Of a stretch of DNA of 64,000 bases, positions 10,062-21,330 are shown piece after piece. Position numbers and translations under genes: made by a program. Position 1 is the first letter of the stretch. Every line of letters begins with the position of its first letter. The stretch comes from Gracilariopsis chorda. Lineage: Eukaryota > Rhodophyta > Florideophyceae > Gracilariales > Gracilariaceae. The notes under the pieces are model-generated. The model made no database searches and was not told where the DNA came from. It was given only the letters and a program-made list of their open reading frames with translations. Where the stretch lies: contig NBIV01000068.1 of NCBI GenBank assembly GCA_003194525.1, forward strand, positions 62,001 to 126,000, in the 5' to 3' direction.

Positions 10062-11879
10062 ATGGGAATGCTGCCAACAAAGATGACAGCCACCGATGTA
10101 CTCGGAGTTACCACCTCTTCTGAGGAGTTCGCCCCGCCGTCCGAAGACGTCAAGTCTAAGGAGGTGGAGGAAACCGCTACTTCAGCGTCGAACATACCGA
10201 GTAAGTCGGAATTACGAACCACACCTGTTCCACAGGGCAACGACCGGATTGATCCGGAAAAAGCACTTGAAGCGCTGGACTTCAGCCACGTGCCAGAGTC
10301 GCACCGCGACAAACTCCGTACTATGTTACGGGAATTCACCACAATGTGGGATGGCTCGCTTGGCGAGATTAATGCAACGGAACACCGGATCGATTTAATC
10401 CCGGTGCGCTACCGGTTGCACAACCCCCTTACAGGGCAGGTCCGAAAGCTCGGGAAGAGGAGCAGTCCCAAGTGGACAAGATGCTCCGCGCAGGTGTGAT
10501 TGAGCCCGTTCAATCACCCTGGGCATCCCCAGTTGTACTGGCTTTGAAGGCCGACGGAACCTGGAAGTTCTGTGTCGACTACCGCCGGCTCAATGCCGTG
10601 ACTGTTAGGGACACGTACCCCATCCCTCGTATGGACGAGTGCATTGACTCACTTGGAGACGCCACCGTGTTCACGGCCCTTTATGCCAATTGGGGATATT
10701 GGCAAGTGCCTGTCAGACAGGAGGATCGCGACAAAACTGCATTCACCTGGCATGCAGGAACGTACCGCTTCAAGCGGATGCCATTTGGGTTAACCAACGC
10801 CCCGCCACCTTTCAGCTTGCAGTAGATATTCTACTCAACCGCTTTAAGTGGCGGAGCTGTCTGGTCTACCTTGATGATATTATCATCTTCTCCAACTCGT
10901 TGGACGACCATCTCACTCACGTCCGAGACGTGCTGACCGTACTCCGCGATGCAGGAATTACCCTCAAGTTGAGGAAATGCGAGTTTTTCACAGACACTGT
11001 GAAGTATCTGGGTCACATTATCCGTCCTGGACGGTTAGCGATCGAGAAAGCTCGAGTCAAATCCCTCGTTGAGGCGGAAGAGCCCCGTACTCAAACGGAA
11101 CTGCGCTCCTTTTGGGGCTGGTCAACCTCTATCGACGGTTTATCCCGAACTTTTCGGATACTGCGGCGCCCCTAAACGCGTTGTTGCGAAAGGGAACCCC
11201 CCAAAACTGGGAACATTTACGCCCGAGCAATCGGAAGCTTTTAACTCCTTGAAGGAGGCTGTCACATCAGTACCAATCCTACATCTTCCAAAACTTGGGT
11301 TGCCATACTCCGTAGATACGGACTCGAGCGACTACCAAGTCGGGTGTGCTCTTTTTCAAACCACCCCCGAGGGGAACGACATCCAATTGGTTATTGGTCG
11401 CGCTCGCTCAATGTTCATGAGCGGAACTACTCCGTATCGGAGAAAGAGTGCCTCGCCGTCATATGGGCGATGACCACTCTGCGCCCCTACCTTATGGGAG
11501 TTAACTTCACCGTGTACACGGATCATTCCTCACTGAGGTGCTTGATGAATATCTCCGACCCGTCGGGACGCCTCATGCGCTGGAGACTCCGCCTCGCGGA
11601 ATATGACTTTCAAGTCATTTATAATAAGGGTGCGCAGAACCTCCAGGCCGACGCTTTGTCGCGGTTACCCACAAGTGGGGAAGCACTCCCAACGGAGGAT
11701 GATGAAGTCCCATGTTTCATGGCTAAAGACCGTGATGATCCGGAATGTGCCGTCGAGGCTAGGCCAGAAAACTGGACGAGGATGCTGATTTAGACGAACT
11801 ACTCGCATCGCGAGATGAAACTGAGAACCCGTTACCAGGAAACTTTGTACCGGTATCACCGGAAGAAATGATCCGAGAA
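10062..11879 (+). pseudogene. Family A copy 2 RT-RNase H region
   Basis: Equivalent of 752-2545 in copy 1 with the same conserved RT blocks (FCVDYRRLNAVT, YLDDIIIFS) and RNase H (TDHSSLRCL). This part is interrupted several times, more than its equivalents in copies 1 and 3. Confidence 0.82.
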
Positions 11880-11978
11880 TAATTCGGCGACCCATTCTGT
11901 ACGAGGATTCGTGCCCGTATCAACGGTGGTGAAGATCTCCCTTTCGGGGTAAACGACAAAGGCTACCTCCTAAGGAAG

Positions 11979-13571
11979 GTGGAAGCCCACCCACAGATTT
12001 TGGTACCTCATTCCCTGCAGTCGCGGGTGTTACATCTATCACACTACGCCCCCATTGGAGGTCACCCAGGTGGGAGGAAACTCTACCTAACCCTGCGAAG
12101 GGATTTCTATTCGCCCGCCATGGCGGTAGACTGCTACGCAACCGTGCGGTTTTGTAGCGAATGCGCGAAGAATCGCGTCAAGCTCCGCAAAAATGCGAAG
12201 AATCGCGTCAAGCTCCGCAAAAATGCGAAGAATCGCGTCAAGCTCCGCAAAAATGCGAAGAAGATGAAACTATTCCCCGCAAGGGCGCCACTCGAGTTTA
12301 TCGCAATTGATCTTCTCGGACCACTACTCACCACGAAACGTGGAAACAAGTTTCTACTTGTCATTACCGACCGCTTTTCTAAGCTGGTACGGACTGTCCC
12401 CCTTCGGAGGATAACCGCTCTCACGGAGGCCCAGGCTCTGGTGACGCACTGGAATTTTGTCTACGGTCCCCCTGTGGAGGTGCTCTCCGATAACGGGAAA
12501 CAGTTCGCGAGCAAGTTCTTCCAGGATGTTTGTCGCATCCTGGATGTCAAGAACTTGTTCACGACTACCTACCACCCCCAGTGTAATGGGCAAGTTGAAC
12601 GGTTTAACCGGACGTTACTCCCGGCGTTACGTTCCTACGTCGCTGACCACCCAACGAATTGGGATCTCTACGCTGATGCGGTAACCTACGCGTACAATAC
12701 GCAGGTACACCGGACTACCGTAGTTTCGCCATTCGAGTTGGTTCTATCTAGAACACCCCCGCCTGTGGTGCTGGAACCCCAAGCTACCTTGGACAATTTC
12801 CCATCTGTGGGTATCTATCGGCAGCAATGGAAGCAATGGCTTTCCAAGCTGGTCCCCGCTGCGCGGAAGTCTATGGCACAGGCCCAAGCCGCTTACAAGC
12901 GGGATTTTGATGCTCGCTTGCGAGGGAAACCGTCCCCGATTCGGGCGAATAACTACATCTTCATCAGGAAGGAGTACTACAACCCGGAACGGGAGAAGCG
13001 CCATAAACTCTCGCCTGTGGCGGATGGACCATTCAAGGTCATCTCTGTGAACACCGACACTGTCATGGTAGAGATGGGCGACACGCACGAACGGATTTCC
13101 CGTGATCGTGTTGTCCTTGCCCCTCCTCCCTCGTCAGAGGTAGTCCTGGATCCAGGCAACCGCGTTTCTACGGACTCTGCAACACCGGAATCATCCGGGA
13201 GTAATAGGCATACGGTACTACCACACCCCAGCCGGGGACTCTCAGAACTACCGACCCTGTCGGACTCACCGGCTCCGCAGGGTAATTCGGGCCTCTCAGT
13301 GCCCACCCCTACCACGCCCGCCCTACTGGCGCGAATTTATACCCGCCAGGCGGGGAATGATATCCCTTATCCCGCCGCTCCGTCTAAGGAGGGGGAGGAG
13401 AACATTCGTATTCGAGGAACGATATCGCCGTCGCAACGGGAAACACACCGTAACATACGGAACACTGACCGTGGAGCACGGATTATGTCACACGACACTA
13501 ATCCACCGTTCTCGGGCAGTGCTGCGCAACAAGAACCAGACGCGCAGGCCCTGCAAAAGCGACAATTATAA
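11979..13571 (+). CDS. Family A copy 2 integrase region with start of linker
   Basis: Integrase with HHCC finger, decapeptide triplet (12165-12254), catalytic core (IAIDLLGP, LSDNGKQF, NGQVERFNRTL) and GPY/F-like module, followed by about 150 residues of Pro/Ser/Arg-rich linker. It looks continuous over this stretch. The chromodomain lies further downstream at about 14411-14620. Confidence 0.85.
   Translation: MEAHPQILVPHSLQSRVLHLSHYAPIGGHPGGRKLYLTLRRDFYSPAMAVDCYATVRFCSECAKNRVKLRKNAKNRVKLRKNAKNRVKLRKNAKKMKLFPARAPLEFIAIDLLGPLLTTKRGNKFLLVITDRFSKLVRTVPLRRITALTEAQALVTHWNFVYGPPVEVLSDNGKQFASKFFQDVCRILDVKNLFTTTYHPQCNGQVERFNRTLLPALRSYVADHPTNWDLYADAVTYAYNTQVHRTTVVSPFELVLSRTPPPVVLEPQATLDNFPSVGIYRQQWKQWLSKLVPAARKSMAQAQAAYKRDFDARLRGKPSPIRANNYIFIRKEYYNPEREKRHKLSPVADGPFKVISVNTDTVMVEMGDTHERISRDRVVLAPPPSSEVVLDPGNRVSTDSATPESSGSNRHTVLPHPSRGLSELPTLSDSPAPQGNSGLSVPTPTTPALLARIYTRQAGNDIPYPAAPSKEGEENIRIRGTISPSQRETHRNIRNTDRGARIMSHDTNPPFSGSAAQQEPDAQALQKRQL
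12165..12263 (+). repeat. 30-bp tandem triplet inside integrase, copy 2
   Basis: Three exact 30-bp units at 12165, 12195 and 12225 plus a partial unit, identical to copy 1. Confidence 0.95.
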
Positions 13572-14410
13572 CGTGCTACACGGGAGTTTGAAGCACAACT
13601 ACCGCACACCCCTGTCAGGGAAAAAGGCAGCCAAGCCGCAGTCGAAACTTCAGGCCCTGGCAGACAAGCGCCGGAAACGCCTCCCCTCCTCGACGGAATC
13701 GAAGCCCCCGCTCTGGGGAATAATTTGCGCCAACTTCCGCAACGCTCCGGCGAAGAACCGAGGAACTCGGGAAAAAACGCGCGCCATCGCACGCTCCAAA
13801 CCGGTCGTACCGGACGCTGCCCCTCCTCATGGAGACGGTGCACCGCGCTTAGCGGCAATTCCCCTGAAAAGGGTGTCATCGGCACCTGCCCGGCACCCCC
13901 CAAAGGGGAATCTTTACCAAAATACCGGTGTACCAGAGTTAGCCCCAGGCAACCCGTCAGTAGCCGGGGACACCACGGCGTCGCCGGAACGTATGGTGCA
14001 GAGCGCTCCTGCGCCTGGCAGGGAGGCGGAACGCTTACCAATCACCGTGTCGCACGGGACCCCGCAGGGGATGTCGCAAATGCCGTTCCCGCATACGCGG
14101 CAAAGACCCCGCAAGCTCGCGGTTCGCGAAGAAGACCGCACTCGCGGATTTCAAGTCCCCTGCTGACTGGCGGTTCGCCCGGCCTACCGTGATGACGGGA
14201 ACAACGACGCCCCTCTGGGGAATAACTTGGCTGTAAAAAACCATGACGCCAAACACCCTCTTGAGGATATCCTCCCGCACGAGCAGCGGTCGCTACGACA
14301 GCGCACGGCAACGCCGGAGTTATCGCCGAACACCCTGCTAAGGGACATTATGCCGCACCGCGGGCAACCATCACAAGGGAATACAACCACCACCTGGCAC
14401 GGCCGGCAGG

Positions 14411-14624
14411 GTCTACAAACGCGAGTTCGTAGTAAACCGGCTTGTCGGACACGCCTGGGACCAGGATGGTATTCTACAATACCGCGTCCACTGGTACAAG
14501 TACGACCCCAGTGGGATACGTGGGAGCCAATTGAACACCTCCCACGATCGCAGGTCGTGCGATACCACCTTCAAACGGGAACTGCAGCCCCAGCCACGCT
14601 GGTTAATGCCCAAGTCTGGTAACG
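14411..14624 (+). other. Family A copy 2 chromodomain
   Basis: Same chromodomain sequence as copy 1 (FVVNRLVGHAWDQDGILQY and the WEP block). Confidence 0.72.
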
Positions 14625-14754
14625 TCGCCGCACGAGCGGAGGGCAGTAAGAAAGGATAGCAAGGGAAAGTCCGTCCAAGACGGGGAATTCTAATTGGAAA
14701 TCACCGTCCGAGACGGGAAAGTTTACCTAGCGGAGCAGTAAGCTCCATACTACA

Positions 14755-15321
14755 CTACACTAACTGGCATAGCCAGGGAAGGAACACCAGGAAATTGGAC
14801 AAAAGTGGCTCACTCTTCGCCGTTGCCCGGGGCTTTACCATCCTCAAGGCAGTAAGCCAACTCGTCCGCCATGGCAGTGACATCCCCGGAAGGATGTCTG
14901 AGCCATCCGCATAAGCGGTGACCAATCCCTCATTGAGGACAGCGACCGGGTGAAACCACTGGGCAGGGCGCAGGCGTGACGCGTGATTCCCATTCATTGG
15001 GTTGAGCCCCACCAGGGTGTTGAAGGTTGGCCGGTTGAACGCCGGAGCGGTTCCGGAGGATCCCACCGAAGGTGGTAGTGCGAAGGGATGGTCGGCTGCA
15101 GCAGCCACATTCCCCGGTTGTACCGGATGTTGATCGCCCTGAGGCAGGGAACTGACCGGAAACCGGTGGTGTATCGCCCGAGAGGCCTCGGAGGTTGGAT
15201 GTTGTTGTTGATGTTGTTGTCGTTGTTCATTTCTCCCTTTTTGAGGGTGGCTGTTGTTGTTGTTTGTGCGCTCGATGACTCTGGTGCAGAGGGATTTACC
15301 GGAGAACCGGAGACAGAGCAC
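14755..15321 (-). CDS. Antisense ORF of family A, copy 2 (188 aa)
   Basis: Same antisense Asn/Gln- and Pro-rich frame as at 5417-5983, of the same length, ending about 70 bp before the 3' LTR. It is absent from copy 3, where about 520 bp is missing here. No recognised domain. Confidence 0.45.
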   Translation of the reverse strand: MLCLRFSGKSLCTRVIERTNNNNSHPQKGRNEQRQQHQQQHPTSEASRAIHHRFPVSSLPQGDQHPVQPGNVAAAADHPFALPPSVGSSGTAPAFNRPTFNTLVGLNPMNGNHASRLRPAQWFHPVAVLNEGLVTAYADGSDILPGMSLPWRTSWLTALRMVKPRATAKSEPLLSNFLVFLPWLCQLV

Positions 15322-15382
15322 GCACTTTTATCACCTATTTTCGTCTGGGAATCCTCCGCGTCCGAGGTCGTTTTCCCGTCTT

Positions 15383-15394
15383 AGAGGGGGGATA
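15383..15394 (+). promoter_or_regulatory. Polypurine tract, copy 2
   Basis: AGAGGGGGGATA directly abuts the LTR at 15395, as in copy 1. Confidence 0.75.
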
Positions 15395-16219
15395 TGAAGT
15401 GCAACGCCCTCAGGGAGGGATTCTTGGTACTTGAACGCTTTCCCGTTATTATCGGTTGTGTAGTGTGTATACGAACTACGCCCCACTATGGTGGATACGG
15501 ACACGTGGGACACGGCTTTGGGTCGATTGGCGGTTGGCCACAGTAGTGGATGTTGCCACGAAATGTGGAGTGTTTTAGTTGATTTTATTTATTACTTTCA
15601 CACCCATTTCTGGGAAGCTAGTACTTAGTGCAACGGCGCACTGCCGTCGCAACAGTAAACCTTCCCCAACAAGGGACCTCAACCTGGGGAATTGGCTCTA
15701 GTTGTTGCCGCCTGCGCGCGTACTCTACTCCTCCTTGGAGGGAAACGCCGTAAACCACGTGACATCTAACCCCCTTGCACATCTAAAGAAGCCCATCCTT
15801 GGGAGTACAATTGTTCCAATCATATTGGTGTTTCGCCCTGTAAAGGGATATTGTTACCGGCATCGCCGTATCTGTTCGTCGCTCTCGCGACTCACTTCGT
15901 CCTCTCTTCCTCCTCTTCGCCCTTTCTTTTCCCCCTTTTTAGGGTAGCACCTCCCGCTATCCGCGGCCCTCGTGTGCGCATCCGCTCACACACCCCCACT
16001 TACATGGAAACATACCTCTACTGAGGATCACACCCCGCTCACGCGGATACCGATTCTTCGCCTTCACCTCCCTGCCCGAGTCGCGACAGGTGTCCCTGGT
16101 CTTACAAACCGGCTTCGCCGTGACACCTCTGGGAGGGCTCTACCCAACTGGGTTCACCTCGTGAGAGGAAGATCCCGAACGTCTTTCGGTGTTCTTCCCC
16201 TTTGGGGCATTGCACCACA
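15395..16219 (+). repeat. LTR of family A (between copies 2 and 3)
   Basis: 825-bp LTR, essentially identical to the one at 6057, with the same TGAAGTGCAA start and TTGCACCACA end. It is flanked by a PPT on the left and a PBS on the right, so it is shared by copies 2 and 3. Confidence 0.9.
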
Positions 16220-16222
16220 AAG

Positions 16223-16243
16223 TGGTCTCCCGACCTAGAATCG
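16223..16243 (+). promoter_or_regulatory. Primer-binding site, copy 3 (tRNA-Tyr type)
   Basis: Same 21-base tRNA 3'-end complement as in copy 2, three bases after the LTR ending at 16219. Confidence 0.75.
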
Positions 16244-16323
16244 GTTTTTGTTTCCCTCTTACGAGGTTTGTTTTTATTTACCGGAAGTTCCGTGATCGTT
16301 TCCCGTCGTAACGGTATTTTCTC

Positions 16324-18497
16324 ATGTCGAGAAATCCCTCCGATGCGGAGCCAGTGGTTACGCGTAGTCGCTCTCGCAACAACGCGGACACTTCCGAAGT
16401 TTGGTTCGTACCCCGTATCCCTATACGGACAAGTTCCAGCCGTGCTGGCGCCGCTTCACTGCGGAATGATACCCCCGACCGGGAACCCCGGAACCTCCTT
16501 TTGCCCTCGTTATCACCCCCGCAGGGGAATGCAGCATCGACCCCGGCTGTTGCCGCAGTGCCCCAGGCACCCCGGCCTGCTCCCGCTGTCACGGCTTCAA
16601 GCCCCCGTGGAACGGGCGATAACAACCCCCAGGGGACTTCCCTGGAATCCCAGGTCCGCGCTCTGTGGACCGCCCATGACACCCTTGTAGGGGAACTAAA
16701 ATCCCTCCAAGAGGTGGTCTTGGCAACCCCCGTAAAGGAGGTCGCCGAGGAACTCCGTATTTTACGGTCTGACGTCAACTCCGTGTTGGAGAGTTTGGGA
16801 CAACCTGCCACCTTCATCGAAGGAGTTGAAGCCCGATTTGATCGGATTGTTGCCCGCCTGGAGACGCTGGAGCAGTTCGTCCTCATTTACAAACCATCCC
16901 CCGATGATCCGGTAAACGAGGCATCGCACAACGACCAGCTATCTGGGAAGAAGAAACGCCGTCATCGACGGAAACACCACCGAAAATATTCGGACTCCGA
17001 TTCTTCGACATCGTCGGACTCATCCCGAAACCATTCGGTTAGCTCGAGCTCCTCGGACTCCGATTCGGAGAACGAGAAGCGAGGCTACTCCTCCCACTCG
17101 AGGCGGTCATCGGCCACTGAAGGTGTGGTCCGAACCCGCCAGAAGGGGAGAAGACACCCCGGTCTCCGGGAGTTGAAGCCGAAAATCCCAGATTACCGGA
17201 AGTTATTATCATACCGGTACTACCGGCTCGAAGACTCGTCACTTGGACTACGCCCCGTGGTACGGGAAAGGTGCGAGAATGCATTAAGCGAATGCAGCTC
17301 TCGCTCCGCAACCAGTATTTTACTGGAGAGGACCCAGTCCTAGTACTGGATTTCGTATCCCGCTTTGTAGCGGAGGCCGATATCCTCGGTATGAAAGAGG
17401 GACAAGCCTATTTGGCTTTACCGTATTTCTTACGGGGAGTGGCGGAGGACCAATACACCTCTGTCAGAGGATCTTCTCGCGCCTCCGAGGGAGGAGTTAC
17501 TTGCTGGCCGGAGGCTGTGCAGTATCTTCTGCGCTCCTACGCCACAAACCCCGCTATGCAGCAGGCTATCCTCGCTTTGCGAGATACACGCCAGCGTGCT
17601 GGAGAGACCGAGACCGATTACTCGGTGCGCCTTAACAAGGCTTTCCACAGATGTGGTAACGTATACCCCGCTGGGGAGCGCAGTACCATGTTCATCGATG
17701 GTCTTGACCCGGAAATCCGGAGTTTAGTTACCCGTTATCGGGAGGACAAGCGGAGGATTACCTATCTCAAGCTGGTCCAACACGCCCAAGCGGAAGGGGA
17801 TGCAATCCGTGCAAGAACTCCGAACAATCGGTCTAAATACGCCAAGGCGTTGTTGCTGGAAAGCGAAGCTTCCTCTCTCCCGCTCACCGTGGATGGGAAC
17901 CCTGGACAGGGATTTGATACCGTGCATTCAGCGCAGGGGGATGGTGTGTCGATACCCACCAGTGAGGTACCGTCAACGACGGAGATGACCCATGATACGG
18001 GAGCAGAAGATCCCGTTCTATACGGTGGTAACAGTCGGGTTCAACCCCAACGACTCCCGTTTTCAAACGGTCAATCCCGTTATCAACGGCCTGGATGGAC
18101 TGACACCCGCCCTGCGGTTCGCTTCTCCGATACTCGGAATAATAATTCGCGTGTCGCGGTATTGGCTCTCATTTGCCACCTGTGCTATGCCCATGGCCAT
18201 ACCTCCCCTCAGTGTATTTGTTCACTGAAGGATATGGCCAAGGTGGTGGCAAATTATGAGGCCCTCACTCCAGAGGAGAAACGTTCCGTCCCGACGGCTT
18301 CCTACCTCCGTGCTAAAACGGACTTTTCCCATGCCCTACCACAGACCCCGCGTGCGCGACAAGCTTCATACACCCCGATTCGGGAGATCACGCAACCATC
18401 CGTTGCAACCCCCGCTTATGCGGATAGAAACCCCCGTCAACGGGATGAAACACTCGTTGTCCAGGATACCAACCCACCGCCGAAGGCAAAAAACTAA
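16324..18497 (+). CDS. Family A copy 3 gag region
   Basis: Gag from the same ATG as in copy 2 (MSRNPSDAEP), with basic/Ser-rich middle, capsid-like block and the CHLCYAHGHTSPQC zinc knuckle near 18174-18215. It is followed closely by the protease region. Part of the fossil; no activity is implied. Confidence 0.82.
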
Positions 18498-18693
18498 CTG
18501 AAGGAGTCTCCTCTTTGGGAGAGGCGTCTTCAAGAACGAGGCTGTTGGCGCACGAGGCGTCCCCGCCTCGCTCCCCGGTGAAAGTCCTCTCGAGGAAAGA
18601 CACCGCTTACGCGCACTCTGCGCACCTCGGTGTGCTGCGTCGCCCGTGGTTACGGAGTAAAAATCCCCGGAGTCCCGGTAGAGTCTTGGTCTT

Positions 18694-19057
18694 GGCCAAG
18701 CCCAACTATAACGTCTATGCCGACCTTGGCCTTGACCCCCAGTTTATGGTGAGGTTTCTCACCGTCCTGGATACAGGTGCAGGCCCCAACTTTGTTGTGG
18801 AATCATTGTTACCCCCGCTTGTGCGGTTGCGTATCCGCTCTGACGCGGTCCCCGACATTTCGGATGCGAACAACAATCGGTTAAAAACGGTGGGCACAGT
18901 GGACCTCGTCGTGAGACTTGGTATCTCTGTGGTGAAGTTGGACTTCATCGTTTGCCGTTCATTGGCAGCACCAGTCATACTGAGATGTGACTACTGCGAC
19001 AGATTTGTCGACGCAATCAGGCCCCGCCTCAGGCGTGTAGAACTTGACGACGGATAG
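18694..19057 (+). CDS. Family A copy 3 protease region
   Basis: Aspartic protease part with LDTGAGPNFVVE, near-identical to copies 1 and 2. It lies just after gag and is preceded in the same open stretch (from 18515) by a short Arg/Ser-rich segment. Confidence 0.8.
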
Positions 19058-19407
19058 TCGGTTCCGATTGTTCCCCGCCCACTAAAGCGGTCCTCTCGGA
19101 AACAAGTTCCGCTCCCTGCTGCGCAGGAACCACCGCCCGCGTCCCGCGAGTCCACCAAGCTCCGCGTCGCTGCCTCAGTTTCTATACCGGCTGAGTCCCA
19201 AGTCTGGGTGCAGGTAAATTCCCGTCAACACGGTCTTCGGGTTATACAACCCCTCGCCTCTTTGTACGAGAAATCCCAGCTGGCGCTGGCTAATGGAATT
19301 GTCTCCATTTCCCCGGATGTCCCTTTCCGGATATTGGTTGCCAACCTTGGCAAACACCCCCAGTATCTGGTAAACCACCAAGTAATTGGGATTGTAACCC
19401 CCATCCT

Positions 19408-21234
19408 ATGGGAATGCTGCCAACAAAGATGACAGCCACCGATGTACTCGGAGTTACCACCTCTTCTGAGGAGTTCGCCCCGCCGTCCGAAGACGTCAAG
19501 TCTAAGGAGGTGGAGGAAACCGCTACTTCAGCGTCGAACATACCGAGTAAGTCGGAATTACGAACCACACCTGTTCCACAGGGCAACGACCGGATTGATC
19601 CGGAAAAAGCACTTGAAGCGCTGGACTTCAGCCACGTGCCAGAGTCGCACCGCGACAAACTCCGTACTATGTTACGGGAATTCACCACAATGTGGGATGG
19701 CTCGCTTGGCGAGATTAATGCAACGGAACACCGGATCGATTTAATCCCCGGTGCGCGACCGGTTGCACAACCCCCTTACAGGGCAGGTCCGAAAGCTCGG
19801 GAAGAGGAGCAGTCCCAAGTGGACAAGATGCTCCGCGCAGGTGTGATTGAGCCCGTTCAATCACCCTGGGCATCCCCAGTTGTACTGGCTTTGAAGGCCG
19901 ACGGAACCTGGAAGTTCTGTGTCGACTACCGCCGGCTCAATGCCGTGACTGTTAGGGACACGTACCCCATCCCTCGTATGGACGAGTGCATTGACTCACT
20001 TGGAGACGCCACCGTGTTCACGGCCCTTTATGCCAATTGGGGATATTGGCAAGTGCCTGTCAGACAGGAGGATCGCGACAAAACTGCATTCACCTGGCAT
20101 GCAGGAACGTACCGCTTCAAGCGGATGCCATTTGGGTTAACCAACGCCCCCGCCACCTTTCAGCTTGCAGTAGATATTCTACTCAACCGCTTTAAGTGGC
20201 GGAGCTGTCTGGTCTACCTTGATGATATTATCATCTTCTCCAACTCGTTGGACGACCATCTCACTCACGTCCGAGACGTGCTGACCGTACTCCGCGATGC
20301 AGGAATTACCCTCAAGTTGAGGAAATGCGAGTTTTTCACAGACACTGTGAAGTATCTGGGTCACATTATCCGTCCTGGACGGTTAGCGATCGAGAAAGCT
20401 CGAGTCAAATCCCTCGTTGAGGCGGAAGAGCCCCGTACTCAAACGGAACTGCGCTCCTTTTTGGGGCTGGTCAACCTCTATCGACGGTTTATCCCGAACT
20501 TTTCGGATACTGCGGCGCCCCTAAACGCGTTGTTGCGAAAGGGGAACCCCCCAAAACTGGGAACATTTACGCCCGAGCAATCGGAAGCTTTTAACTCCTT
20601 GAAGGAGGCTGTCACATCAGTACCAATCCTACATCTTCCAAAACTTGGGTTGCCATACTCCGTAGATACGGACTCGAGCGACTACCAAGTCGGGTGTGCT
20701 CTTTTTCAAACCACCCCCGAGGGGGAACGACATCCAATTGGTTATTGGTCGCGCTCGCTCAATGTTCATGAGCGGAACTACTCCGTATCGGAGAAAGAGT
20801 GCCTCGCCGTCATATGGGCGATGACCACTCTGCGCCCCTACCTTATGGGAGTTAACTTCACCGTGTACACGGATCATTCCTCACTGAGGTGCTTGATGAA
20901 TATCTCCGACCCGTCGGGACGCCTCATGCGCTGGAGACTCCGCCTCGCGGAATATGACTTTCAAGTCATTTATAATAAGGGTGCGCAGAACCTCCAGGCC
21001 GACGCTTTGTCGCGGTTACCCACAAGTGGGGAAGCACTCCCAACGGAGGATGATGAAGTCCCATGTTTCATGGCTAAAGACCGTGATGATCCGGAATGTG
21101 CCGTCGAGGCTAGGCCAGAAAACTGGGACGAGGATGCTGATTTAGACGAACTACTCGCATCGCGAGATGAAACTGAGAACCCGTTACCAGGAAACTTTGT
21201 ACCGGTATCACCGGAAGAAATGATCCGAGAATAA
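19408..21234 (+). CDS. Family A copy 3 RT-RNase H region
   Basis: RT and RNase H module, open over about 600 codons. RT blocks are FCVDYRRLNAVT, MPFGLTNAPATFQ and YLDDIIIFS. The connection follows with SFLGLVNLYRRF, then RNase H with DTDSSDYQVGCAL and TDHSSLRC. An acidic C-terminal tail precedes the integrase. Near-identical to copy 1. Confidence 0.88.
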   Translation: MGMLPTKMTATDVLGVTTSSEEFAPPSEDVKSKEVEETATSASNIPSKSELRTTPVPQGNDRIDPEKALEALDFSHVPESHRDKLRTMLREFTTMWDGSLGEINATEHRIDLIPGARPVAQPPYRAGPKAREEEQSQVDKMLRAGVIEPVQSPWASPVVLALKADGTWKFCVDYRRLNAVTVRDTYPIPRMDECIDSLGDATVFTALYANWGYWQVPVRQEDRDKTAFTWHAGTYRFKRMPFGLTNAPATFQLAVDILLNRFKWRSCLVYLDDIIIFSNSLDDHLTHVRDVLTVLRDAGITLKLRKCEFFTDTVKYLGHIIRPGRLAIEKARVKSLVEAEEPRTQTELRSFLGLVNLYRRFIPNFSDTAAPLNALLRKGNPPKLGTFTPEQSEAFNSLKEAVTSVPILHLPKLGLPYSVDTDSSDYQVGCALFQTTPEGERHPIGYWSRSLNVHERNYSVSEKECLAVIWAMTTLRPYLMGVNFTVYTDHSSLRCLMNISDPSGRLMRWRLRLAEYDFQVIYNKGAQNLQADALSRLPTSGEALPTEDDEVPCFMAKDRDDPECAVEARPENWDEDADLDELLASRDETENPLPGNFVPVSPEEMIRE

Positions 21235-21330
21235 TTCGGCGACCCATTCTGTACGAGGATTCGTGCCCGTATCAACGGTGGTGAAGATCTCCCTTTCGGG
21301 GTAAACGACAAAGGCTACCTCCTAAGGAAG

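Larger units (their letters stand above)
6057..16219 (+). mobile_element. Chromovirus family A, copy 2 (LTR to LTR)
   Basis: Complete-length copy bounded by the LTRs 6057-6880 and 15395-16219, both shared with neighbours. It carries a PBS, gag, protease, RT-RNase H, integrase, linker, chromodomain, antisense ORF and PPT. The two LTRs are almost identical, differing by a single base in length, which points to a very recent origin or to recombination that homogenised them. The coding part looks interrupted roughly ten times. Differences from copy 1 are mostly in short homopolymer runs, so read error cannot be excluded as a source of the divergence. Confidence 0.9.
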